A DNA stretch of 21,993 bases from an uncultured Eubacteriales bacterium (GTDB taxonomy: Bacteria; Bacillota; Clostridia; Oscillospirales; Acutalibacteraceae), in assembly GCA_900316925.1 (NCBI GenBank), contig ONEU01000084.1:1-21993 (forward strand), written 5' to 3'. The notes under the pieces were generated by a model that made no database searches, was not told where the DNA came from, and saw nothing but the letters and a program-made list of their open reading frames with translations. Position numbers and translations under genes: made by a program. Below are positions 15,267 through 21,993 of the stretch, piece after piece. Position 1 is the stretch's first letter; the number at the start of each line of letters is the position of its first letter.

Positions 15267-17007
15267 ATGGTTCCGTCTGATAAGGCTCAACAAACAGGGT
15301 TTTCTGATTGGTATAGATCACCCTGCCGGGCTTTGCGCCCTGGGGTTTGCTGACATAGCGGATCTTCGTATAATCCACCGGTACCTTTCCGGACTCTCTT
15401 GCTTTGCTGTGAGCCGCCGCCAGGGAGGCTGCAAACAGCAGGGTCGCGTCATCAGGCTCCTGCCCCTTTGTCACGATCACGGTATGAGAACCGGGAATGT
15501 CCTTTGCATGGAGCCAGATATCATTTTTTTCCGCCTGTCTGAGGGTAAGCTTGTCATTCTGGCGGTTATTGCGCCCCACCAGAACGGTAAATCCGCCCGG
15601 CGACACAAAGCTCAGCGGCGGCAGGGCTGCATCCTGCTTCGGCCTTTTTCCTTTGGCTTTCAGATAGCCTTGTTCCACCAGTTCCTGACGGATCTCGTCA
15701 AGCTCCCTCACGGAAGCCGCACGCGACAGACTGTCCAGCACCGAGGATACATAGTCCAGCTCCGCTTCTGCCTGCACGATCTGCACCTGCAGGATCTGTT
15801 CGGCGGTCTTTGCCTTCTGATAGCTTTTATAGTACCGCTGGGAATTGGCGGCAGGCGACAGGGCAGGATCGAGCTTCACGGTAATCTCTGCAAGATTTTC
15901 ATCATAGAAATTCTCTGCCCGCAGTTGGGTATCGCCCTTCCGGATACGATAGAGATTTGCCTGGATCAGATCCCCGCAAATACGGAACTGTTCACGGTCG
16001 GCACAGGCTGTCAGCTCCTCTTTCTGCAGATAGATCTTTTTAATAAGCCTGGTAGCGGCATTGTTCAGCAGCTTATTCAGATCAACAGCCTTCTGCCGGA
16101 TGGTCTCCAGCGCGTCCCGGCGGGCATAGTAGCGGTCAAGCAGCTCACAGAAGCTCTCACATTCCTGAAAGGCCCTGCCGCTGCCGTACTGCTGGATATC
16201 CTCGAAGGTAAAGTCGATCGGTTTTTTTGACGGGTCATAAACCGTGTAGGGCTTGCCGGAAATCTCACGGATGGTCACAATCGTCCTCTTGAGGAAGAAC
16301 CGCAGCCGGTCAGTCAATTCGCTGTCCAGCTCCCTGGACCAGACATCGCGGCCCCTGCCGGTCAGATGCTCCAGCTCGCTGCAAATGATGGGGGAGAAGC
16401 CTTGCAGGACGTTCAGCAGCGCCTTTGACAGCAGCATATTCTTCGGCAGACCGGTAACGGCGTCAATGATACTGTCGGCATCGTAATCCAGGACGGAGAG
16501 CTTTTTCTGTGCCGGCGGCATCTCATAGGGCAGTCCCGGGAGCACCAGACGCTGTGAGGACATGGTGGCATCCACCCGCTTGACAGCATCAATAATGACA
16601 CCGCTGCCGTCAATCAGCACAATGTTGCTGTACTGTGCCATGATCTCCACAGCAAGGGTCATCGTCACGGTATCGCCGAGTTCGTTCTTGCCTTCAAATT
16701 CGAGCTGCAAGAGTCTTTCCAGACCGGGCTGGCTGATCCTCCGCAGTCTTGCCCCCGAGAGCCGCTTCCGCAGAAGCATACACAGCATCGGGGGTGTTTT
16801 TGGATTCTCCGGAGTCGCACCCGTGATATGGATACGGGGACTGTTGGCTCTTGCCGAGAGCAGCAGTCTTTTCGTTCCCTCCGGAGAGCGCATTGACAAC
16901 ACCAGTTCATCTCTGGAAGGCTGATAGATCTTATCCACCTTACTGTTCAGGAGGCTGTCCTCCAGTTCTTGTTTGATATGCCGCAGCATTGCTCCGTCCA
17001 GTGCCAT
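15265..17007 (-). CDS. rqcH: Ribosome quality control protein RqcH (NFACT/Rqc2 family)
   Basis: A 580-residue protein from the ATG at 17007, chosen for AGGAGGT just upstream; an earlier in-frame start at 17046 has no such site. It is laid out as NFACT-N (about 1-200, opening MALDGAMLRHIKQEL), a HhH/coiled-coil middle (about 200-420) and an NFACT-R domain with NDIWLHAKDIPGSH and VDYTKIRYVSKPQGAKPGRV near the C-terminus. RqcH binds obstructed 50S subunits and recruits alanyl-tRNA to add C-terminal Ala tails. The Bacillus tRNA-contact pair Asp97-Arg98 aligns with E97-R98 here, a conservative change. Older records call it a fibronectin-binding protein. It is the last gene of a minus-strand operon with a Nif3-family gene, trmK and a DUF1858 gene. 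Confidence 0.93.
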   Translation of the reverse strand: MALDGAMLRHIKQELEDSLLNSKVDKIYQPSRDELVLSMRSPEGTKRLLLSARANSPRIHITGATPENPKTPPMLCMLLRKRLSGARLRRISQPGLERLLQLEFEGKNELGDTVTMTLAVEIMAQYSNIVLIDGSGVIIDAVKRVDATMSSQRLVLPGLPYEMPPAQKKLSVLDYDADSIIDAVTGLPKNMLLSKALLNVLQGFSPIICSELEHLTGRGRDVWSRELDSELTDRLRFFLKRTIVTIREISGKPYTVYDPSKKPIDFTFEDIQQYGSGRAFQECESFCELLDRYYARRDALETIRQKAVDLNKLLNNAATRLIKKIYLQKEELTACADREQFRICGDLIQANLYRIRKGDTQLRAENFYDENLAEITVKLDPALSPAANSQRYYKSYQKAKTAEQILQVQIVQAEAELDYVSSVLDSLSRAASVRELDEIRQELVEQGYLKAKGKRPKQDAALPPLSFVSPGGFTVLVGRNNRQNDKLTLRQAEKNDIWLHAKDIPGSHTVIVTKGQEPDDATLLFAASLAAAHSKARESGKVPVDYTKIRYVSKPQGAKPGRVIYTNQKTLFVEPYQTEP

Positions 17008-17064
17008 AGTTACCTCCTGTATCTGACAAGGAAAGCACCGCAGCACTTTCCCGCCGCATAGATT

Positions 17065-17817
17065 TTAAATGTAATAAACGCCGTCTGTATCCGACTCGGC
17101 CCGGATAAATGCAGTCCCCGGGAAGAGTCTGTTCAGCCTTTCCGTCAGGACAGGAATAATCATATCCTCCGACTGAAAATGACCGAGGTCAAAAACGGCA
17201 ATACCATGATCGTTTGCAAAGCCGATCTGATGGTGCTTGATCTCTCCCGTAACGAGGGCATCCGCACCACATTTTACCGCCAGTCCGATACTCCCGCCGC
17301 CTGCACCGCAGGCTACCAATACCCTGTGCAGTTCCTTTTTCGTGTCAGTAAAGCGCAGACCGCGAAGACGCAGACGTTCCTTGATCTGACCGGCAAACGT
17401 CACGGCATCCATCGGCCGGTCAAGTGTGCCGATCAGTGTACACTCCTCATCCGTGTGCTGATCCGCCCTCACGCCGATACACTCCGCCAGGGTATCATTG
17501 ACACCACCCGGGGCAATATCGAGATTGGTATGTGCCGAAAGGATGGTCAGACCGTATTTCACGGCAAGGTAGGGGATACTATCCTCCCGGAGCTGCCTGA
17601 GCGGCTCAAAGATCACGGGATGATGTGTGAGAATCATGCGGATGTTTTTTCTGACTGCTTCCTCGAGAACGCTTTTGGTTGCATCCAGTGCCGTCAGAAC
17701 GGAATCGCTTGATGTTTCACTGCTGCCGATCAGAATACCCACATTATCAAAGCTCATAGCCGTTTCAAACGGTGCAAACTGATTGATAGCTTCATAAAGT
17801 TCATTGGCTGTGATCAT
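17065..17817 (-). CDS. Nif3-like dinuclear metal center hexameric protein
   Basis: A 250-residue protein of the Nif3/YbgI/YqfO family (short form, without the inserted PII-like domain of Bacillus YqfO). Metal-ligand motifs are present: MILTHHP with H65 and H66, SAHTNLDIAPGGVND, and the C-terminal FDLGHFQSED. The family forms hexameric toroids with two metals per site; it is often annotated GTP cyclohydrolase I type 2 on weak grounds. The start at 17817 follows GAGGTGA; the longer frame from 17847 lacks a good site. It lies 47 bases downstream of trmK, an arrangement common in Firmicutes. The gap contains a small inverted repeat GGGAATC/GATTCCC. Confidence 0.92.
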   Translation of the reverse strand: MITANELYEAINQFAPFETAMSFDNVGILIGSSETSSDSVLTALDATKSVLEEAVRKNIRMILTHHPVIFEPLRQLREDSIPYLAVKYGLTILSAHTNLDIAPGGVNDTLAECIGVRADQHTDEECTLIGTLDRPMDAVTFAGQIKERLRLRGLRFTDTKKELHRVLVACGAGGGSIGLAVKCGADALVTGEIKHHQIGFANDHGIAVFDLGHFQSEDMIIPVLTERLNRLFPGTAFIRAESDTDGVYYI

Positions 17818-17864
17818 CGCTGTCACCTCACAAGGGAATCCCGACAACCGCGGTGATTCCCGGA

Positions 17865-18563
17865 TTATTGTTGATTGCTGCTCTCTTTGATCTCCTGCAG
17901 GACCGCCTCAAAGGAAGCGGCTTCATCGGTTCTGCCAGAGCGGGTAAGACCGTTGATTTTTTTCTGCAGTTTCTCTTCGGTCATGCGGACATAGCGCCTT
18001 GCCTCCTCCGAAGGGTCCTCACCCAGACGGCCGATGTACTGTTCCTTTGCGGAACACAGCCGTTTCACGCCGTCAAAGCGGCAGCACATCACAGAGTAGC
18101 ATTTTCTGCCCACCACACACGCTTTTTCCTGTTCGATACAAAAACCGTTTTCATATAAAAACAAACGCAGGGTCTCCATGCGCGTCATCGGCTGTAAGAT
18201 CAGTCGTCTGCTGCCGTCATAGAGCCACTGCGTTCTGTGGATGATCTGAGCGATCAGTTCGCCTCCCATCCCGGCCATCACTACATCCTGGGCATCCTCG
18301 GGAGAGACATTGTCAAGGCCGTCCGAGAGGACTGCCCTGACGAGATGTTCCACTCCGTTTTGCAGGATACTCGCTTTAGCGTTTTCAAGAGGCCCCTGTC
18401 TGACATCACAGGCAACAGCGCTCCGGATTTTTCCGTCTGCAGCGAGCATAACAGGTAAATAAGCGTGGTCGGTGCCAACGTCCGCAAGCCTTGTACCGTC
18501 TCTGACGAAGGAAGCACAAAGCGAGAGTCTGTCATCGAGCGTAAAAGAAAGCCTCCGACTCAC
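17865..18563 (-). CDS. trmK: tRNA (adenine(22)-N1)-methyltransferase TrmK
   Basis: A 232-residue class I SAM-dependent methyltransferase. Motif I is ADVGTDHAYLP (27-37), followed by VACDVRQGPLENA and VVMAGMGGELI, then ILQPMTRMETLRLFL, all typical of TrmK (YqfN), which methylates N1 of A22 in tRNA. The C-terminal third is charged and helical, as in the family. It uses a GTG start at 18563, supported by GGAGGG 7 bases upstream. It lies between a DUF1858 gene (16-base gap) and the Nif3-family gene; trmK-nif3 pairing is widely conserved in Firmicutes. Confidence 0.93.
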   Translation of the reverse strand: MSRRLSFTLDDRLSLCASFVRDGTRLADVGTDHAYLPVMLAADGKIRSAVACDVRQGPLENAKASILQNGVEHLVRAVLSDGLDNVSPEDAQDVVMAGMGGELIAQIIHRTQWLYDGSRRLILQPMTRMETLRLFLYENGFCIEQEKACVVGRKCYSVMCCRFDGVKRLCSAKEQYIGRLGEDPSEEARRYVRMTEEKLQKKINGLTRSGRTDEAASFEAVLQEIKESSNQQ

Positions 18564-18579
18564 TGATAATCCCTCCGGC

Positions 18580-18783
18580 TTATTTATCCTTGATGTGCTC
18601 GTTGATTTTTGCTACCAGTTCATCAACATCCACACCGTGTACCATGCAAGCCTGTTCAATGGTTTCGCCTCTGGAAGCGGGGCAGCCGAGGCAATGCATA
18701 CCGATTGAAAGAAAGATCGGTACAGTTGTCTCATCAATATCCAGAATATCTCCTACGATGGTGTCCTTAGTAATCTGTGCCAT
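18580..18783 (-). CDS. DUF1858 (redox-disulfide-type) small protein
   Basis: A 67-residue protein of the DUF1858 family, whose hallmark is the CxxC block GMHCLGCPASRGETIEQAC seen here. The CLGC pair suggests a redox or metal role, but the function is not established. AAAGGA lies a few bases upstream of its ATG. It is the first gene of the minus-strand operon with trmK, the Nif3-family gene and rqcH. Confidence 0.9.
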   Translation of the reverse strand: MAQITKDTIVGDILDIDETTVPIFLSIGMHCLGCPASRGETIEQACMVHGVDVDELVAKINEHIKDK

Positions 18784-18810
18784 AACAACAAATCCTTTCT
18801 GATTAAAAAA

Positions 18811-18853
18811 AATGGGGTACCCCCATTATATACCATCTCTTCTCATTTTGCAA
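18811..18853 (-). promoter_or_regulatory. Promoter of the DUF1858-trmK-nif3-rqcH operon with palindrome at the start site
   Basis: On the minus strand, TTGCAA (18853-18848) and TATAAT (18830-18825) are 17 bases apart. A perfect palindrome AATGGGG-TAC-CCCCATT (18811-18827) is centred at about the expected +1, and could be an operator or a 5' mRNA hairpin. Confidence 0.7.
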
Positions 18854-18884
18854 GCACGGCGCGGCCCCTATGGAGATCAGTTTT

Positions 18885-18992
18885 GACCTGCCACTTCCCG
18901 GGGAAAAACTTTTTATGGCGAAAAAAGGTTTTCCCCGAATCCCTTTCCAAAATTCGCTGAGGGAGAACCCCTGCAGCAATCGATAAACACTA
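18885..18992 (+). repeat. Dispersed palindromic intergenic repeat, copy C
   Basis: The core hairpin is CGGGGAAAA (18899-18907) against TTTTCCCCG (18929-18937), followed by CCCTTTCC-AAAATTCGCTGAG. It is the opposite-orientation counterpart of copy B and shares its flanks (ACCTGCC on one side, TGCAGCAATCG-TAAA on the other). Weak similarity may reach to about 19065. No gene is present in 18854-19106. Confidence 0.7.
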
Positions 18993-19133
18993 CCTTCTCA
19001 TCGTTGTTGACCAACGATTTGGAGGGACATTCAGGCAAGGATTTTTAAAAATTGATTTCCGTGCGTTGCCCCGCCGCGGTACCCGTCTCTACTTTTTTGT
19101 ATTAGGAAGTCGCTGATTAACTACTATTTTGCT

Positions 19134-19832
19134 ATGCAGTTTACGGATGTAATACAGCAGGAGATATGCAGGAACTTTTACAGTGATGACGAGAAAGCAA
19201 AGATTCAGATGCTTCTGGAATGTCTTGAAGACGGCTCTCCCACACTTCTGTGTTTCCACGGATACTTTTTCGGATATGCATGGGGAGGCCATGCGGTAGT
19301 TGCCTATGACGGAAAAGTATTCATTTATGACAATAACCGGGTAGACTATGATGACGAGTTTTGTTTGTACTTCAATTCGGATACCGGCGCATGGACCATC
19401 CCATATTACTACCTGGATTCAGAGTATGGCAGTTTGCTGGGAATGATAACGGATGACCTGAGCAATACAGAAATAAATGCCACTAACAGGGTGTATTACG
19501 CAAAACTGAAATTCGACACAGAGTATGATTCCGTACTGATCTGTGAGACAGACCCGTATACCATTCAGCTCAAGGCTGACACCGACAACAACGGCACCTT
19601 TGAAACCGTGCTGGATACTACCCCTCAGCCGCTGAAAAACACCTCAAAGCTCCTTGAAAGCACTATTGTAAAGGGCACCTCCGCAACTGTAAGAGCAGCT
19701 TCTGTCGGCGGTACCGGCACATCGATCACCTTTACGCCGAAGCACACCGATACATACAATATCAGCGTCAAGGTGAGGGATTCTGAGGGAACTATTGTGA
19801 AGAAGTCGCTAACTGTACAGGTAACGGCCTGA
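19134..19832 (+). pseudogene. 5'-truncated remnant of a papain-like/Ig-like secreted protein
   Basis: The ORF gives 232 residues from the ATG at 19134, but that ATG has no ribosome binding site. Plausible coding sequence (LINYYFA) continues upstream in frame to about 19107 before turning into nonsense, so the gene seems to have lost its front. The first half has a GGHAVVAYDG block with H53 followed by VFIYDNN, like the His and Asn/Asp part of papain-like (C39-type) peptidases. The catalytic Cys region would lie in the missing part. The second half (about 150-232) is beta-rich and Ig-like, with TSITFTPKHTDTYNISVKVRD. There is no signal peptide. Such proteins in Ruminococcus are normally long and secreted. 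If expressed, it would be an inactive cytosolic fragment. Family call from pattern only. Confidence 0.55.
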
Positions 19833-19913
19833 ACCGGTTCTCCGTGATCAGGCACTGGTGCTAAGGGTATCAGAAGCCCTGACGCAGCATCATTGATTGA
19901 GACCAAAAGAATC

Positions 19914-19956
19914 AATACCCCTTATGGCAGGACATAAAACTGCCATAAGGGGTATT
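19914..19956. other. Long perfect hairpin of unknown role
   Basis: Positions 19914-19930 pair perfectly with 19940-19956 (17 base pairs, 9-base loop). No T-run follows on the plus strand, so it is not a standard terminator for the remnant upstream. A second small inverted repeat, ATTGATT (19892-19898) with AATCAAT (19910-19916), shares three bases with its left arm, so the two stems exclude each other in part. Confidence 0.6.
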
Positions 19957-20057
19957 GTCTCCGGCAATACTATCACAGAAAATCAGATGATGAACGCATT
20001 TATTGGTATTAGATATCTGAAAACAGTAGATCATTCTTCACAGTTTGTAAGGAAATA

Positions 20058-20097
20058 CAGCGGTTTTAGGAAAGGGGGCTGGGGGGAACTGCCCCGG
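20058..20097 (-). repeat. Dispersed intergenic repeat, copy D (short form)
   Basis: Read on the minus strand it gives CCGGGGCAGTT joined to CCCCCCAGCCCCC and TTCCTAAAACCGCTG, the two outer parts of copy A without its central hairpin. It lies 20 bases upstream of the ade promoter. Confidence 0.65.
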
Positions 20098-20117
20098 AAG
20101 AATGACAGAAGCAGGGA

Positions 20118-20146
20118 TTGATATAGGCCGGCAAAGAGTGTATAAT
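20118..20146 (+). promoter_or_regulatory. SigA-type promoter of ade
   Basis: TTGATA (20118-20123) and TATAAT (20141-20146) are 17 bases apart. Transcription would start near 20153, leaving about 35 bases before the ATG at 20188. That is too short for a purine riboswitch, and none is seen. Confidence 0.75.
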
Positions 20147-20187
20147 GAGAAAAGTAACGAAAACACATGAAAGAGAGGCTGAAGGTC

Positions 20188-21876
20188 ATGGAGCTTGAGA
20201 CCCTTATCAGAGCCGCACAGGAACAGGAACTGCCTGAGCTTGTTCTGAAAAACGGAAGAATTGTCAATGTCTTTACAGGAGAGATCCTGCAGGGGGATGT
20301 TGCGATCACGGCAGGAATGATCGTGGGCGTGGGAGAAGATTACCACGGCAGGAAGGAGATCGACCTTGAGAACCGGTATGTGGCACCCGGATTTATCAAT
20401 TCCCATGTGCACGTGGAATCCTCCATGGTCACGCCGGAGGTCTATTCGATGGAGGAACTTCGTCAGGGAACAACCACGATTATCACCGATCCCCATGAGA
20501 TTGCCAATGTGGGAGGGGAGGCGGCTCTGAAAGATATCCTGCGGGCAGCGGAAGCAAGTCCCGTGAATTATTATGTCATGCTGCCGTCCTGCGTACCGGC
20601 AACCCCCTTTGAACACACCGGCGCAGAACTGTCAGCTGAAAAGCTGCTCCCGTTCAGAGACGAGCCGCTTGTGCCGGGACTGGGAGAAATGATGAATACC
20701 GTGGGCGTACTGGGACTGGATGCATCCGTCATGGAGAAGCTCCGCGGATTCTATGACAGGATCATTGACGGACACGCTCCCATGCTGTCAGGAAAGTCTC
20801 TGCAGGCATACATCTGCGGCGGCATCGACACCGACCATGAAAGCATCTCCTACGAAGAAGCCGTCGAGAAACTGCGCTGCGGTCTTCATGTGTTGGTACG
20901 GGAGGGGTCAGCGAGCAGAAATCTGACGGCCATCATCAAGGGTGTCGTAAAAAACAAGATCGACACGTCACGCATGGCGTTCTGTACCGATGATAAACAC
21001 CTTGCCGACATCCGGAAGAAAGGATCGATCCGTCACGCGGTGAAGAAAGCCATCACTCTGGGACTTCCGCCGGTCAGAGCGATCCAGATGGCAACCATCA
21101 ATGCCGCCATGATCTACGGTCTGCAGCATATCGGCGCTGTTGCCTGCAGATATCGTGCAGACCTGGTGATCCTGGATGATCTGGATGCTGTCACGATCCA
21201 CGAGGTCTATAAAGACGGTGTCCCTGTTTCCTCCATCAGACAGCCGGAGCGGATACAATACAACGAAGCCCTGCTCCATACCGTCAACCCGGCACCGCTG
21301 CCGGCGGATGCCTTTGTCATCCCGGAGAAGGAGAGCTACTCCGTCATCGGCATTGTCCGGGAGCAGATCATCACCGAGCATCTGCACATGACGCACCAGG
21401 AGGTCATGGACGGCCTGAAAAACGGTACTGTACGGAAGATCGCCGTCATCGAACGCCACCATGCCGCCGGGTTCCATGCCTGTGCATACGCGGCCAATTA
21501 CGGCCTTCATCATGGCGCGGTGGCTACTACCGTTGCCCATGATTCCCATAACATCATCGTCATCGGAGACAACGATGCGGATATGTTCAAGGCGGTAGAA
21601 GAACTGAAAGCCATCCAGGGCGGCTACACCATTATTGCTGATGGAAAAGTGGTCGGTTCACTCCCGCTGCAGCTGGGGGGACTGATGAGCCTGCTGTCTG
21701 CCGATGCATTTATCCCACAGTTAGACGACATCATTCAGAAGGCATACGATGCCGGTGTCGATCCGGATATTGATCCGTTTATCACACTGTCATTCACCGC
21801 CCTTCCCGTCATCCCGCACCTGCGGATCACGGACTGCGGATTGTTCGACGCAGACACCTTCCGTTTCATCCCGTAA
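20188..21876 (+). CDS. ade: Adenine deaminase
   Basis: Converts adenine to hypoxanthine and ammonia in purine salvage; a cytosolic metal-dependent enzyme of the amidohydrolase superfamily. The protein has 562 residues from the ATG at 20188. An in-frame ATG at 20167 lies only about 14 bases from the expected transcription start and has no ribosome binding site, whereas AGAGAGG precedes 20188 by about 10 bases and the family's usual N-terminus begins there. Motifs: LVLKNGRIVNVFTGEI, the metal-binding H73-V-H75-VESS in PGFINSHVHVESS, TDPHEIANVGG, DGHAPMLSG, FCTDDKH (D268-D269), LGLPPVRAIQMATINAA, and the C-terminal HHAAGFHACAYAANYG. It is transcribed alone, with no other purine gene in the window. 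Confidence 0.95.
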   Translation: MELETLIRAAQEQELPELVLKNGRIVNVFTGEILQGDVAITAGMIVGVGEDYHGRKEIDLENRYVAPGFINSHVHVESSMVTPEVYSMEELRQGTTTIITDPHEIANVGGEAALKDILRAAEASPVNYYVMLPSCVPATPFEHTGAELSAEKLLPFRDEPLVPGLGEMMNTVGVLGLDASVMEKLRGFYDRIIDGHAPMLSGKSLQAYICGGIDTDHESISYEEAVEKLRCGLHVLVREGSASRNLTAIIKGVVKNKIDTSRMAFCTDDKHLADIRKKGSIRHAVKKAITLGLPPVRAIQMATINAAMIYGLQHIGAVACRYRADLVILDDLDAVTIHEVYKDGVPVSSIRQPERIQYNEALLHTVNPAPLPADAFVIPEKESYSVIGIVREQIITEHLHMTHQEVMDGLKNGTVRKIAVIERHHAAGFHACAYAANYGLHHGAVATTVAHDSHNIIVIGDNDADMFKAVEELKAIQGGYTIIADGKVVGSLPLQLGGLMSLLSADAFIPQLDDIIQKAYDAGVDPDIDPFITLSFTALPVIPHLRITDCGLFDADTFRFIP

Positions 21877-21912
21877 ACATTGAGTTAAGCTGCATATTTT
21901 CAGAGCCATAAA

Positions 21913-21993
21913 ATGAGGGAATTAGAAAGTGAAACAGGACACAAAGGATATTACTATAAAGTGTCTGATGCTCTTACGATCATGATATGTGGA
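21913..21993 (+). CDS. Possible start of a transposase-like ORF, cut by the window edge
   Basis: From the ATG at 21913 the frame stays open to the window end (27 codons). The segment YYYKVSDALTIMICG resembles the N-terminal part of ISAs1-like/H-repeat transposases, where a Leu/Ile-rich helix follows an Arg/Lys/Tyr patch. There is no clear ribosome binding site. The frame is open upstream to 21889, so the start could differ. Too little is visible for a firm family call. Confidence 0.3.
   Translation, partial: MRELESETGHKGYYYKVSDALTIMICG

Noticed and set aside
15052..16230. 392-residue open frame on the plus strand
   Set aside because: It is antisense to rqcH and crosses the spoVAD end and the terminator; no ribosome binding site or family motifs.
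19897..20121. 74-residue plus-strand ORF between the papain-like remnant and ade
   Set aside because: It is made of a perfect hairpin and a dispersed repeat and lacks a ribosome binding site.
1..21993. CRISPR array, tRNA or rRNA genes
   Set aside because: No regularly spaced direct repeats, cloverleaf or ribosomal RNA sequence was seen by eye on either strand.

Overview
The window looks like chromosomal DNA from a spore-forming clostridium, most likely a Ruminococcus-like member of the Oscillospiraceae. The reasons are the base composition (by eye near 50% G+C), GGAGG-type ribosome binding sites throughout, consensus SigA promoters, spoVAD, RqcH, TrmK and an ECF transporter, plus secreted proteins with cohesin-like or papain-like parts. 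Gene order is dense and operonic. There are no tRNA or rRNA genes, no CRISPR array, and no intact mobile element.

Left part (1-3840, + strand): the end of a DUF4430 protein, an EcfT membrane protein and an 875-residue fusion of two ECF ATPases with an S component. Together they form a compact vitamin (probably cobamide) uptake operon whose genes overlap at both junctions. A gene-poor stretch follows, holding a dispersed repeat and a consensus promoter for a single-pass surface protein with a cohesin-like domain (4433-5272).

Middle part (5413-10404, + strand): one apparent six-gene operon with a promoter at its head and a strong terminator at its end. It encodes an ArsC/Spx-like thioredoxin-fold protein, a YgiQ radical SAM protein, an EndoU-nuclease lipoprotein, a small cytosolic protein coupled to it by an ATGA overlap (candidate immunity protein), an NfeD protein and an SPFH/stomatin protein. 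A second unit (10691-14149) starts at a perfect SigA promoter. It encodes a Tet(M)-like ribosomal GTPase fused to a complete Rae1/YacP NYN nuclease, then a metallo-beta-lactamase-fold enzyme.

Right part: spoVAD stands alone behind a forespore (SigG-type) promoter and a hairpin that could hide its ribosome binding site. It converges on a minus-strand operon (18783 to 15265) of a DUF1858 CxxC protein, TrmK, a Nif3-family protein and RqcH. Beyond lie a 5'-truncated papain-like/Ig-like remnant, a long perfect hairpin, adenine deaminase (20188-21876) and, at the edge, a possible start of a transposase-like ORF.

Four copies of a palindromic intergenic repeat (about 3859, 10581, 18885 and 20058) sit in the gene-free gaps. 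Candidates for undescribed biology are the GTPase-NYN fusion, which joins an A-site-binding factor to an A-site mRNA nuclease, and the EndoU lipoprotein/immunity-like pair embedded in an SPFH-NfeD operon.
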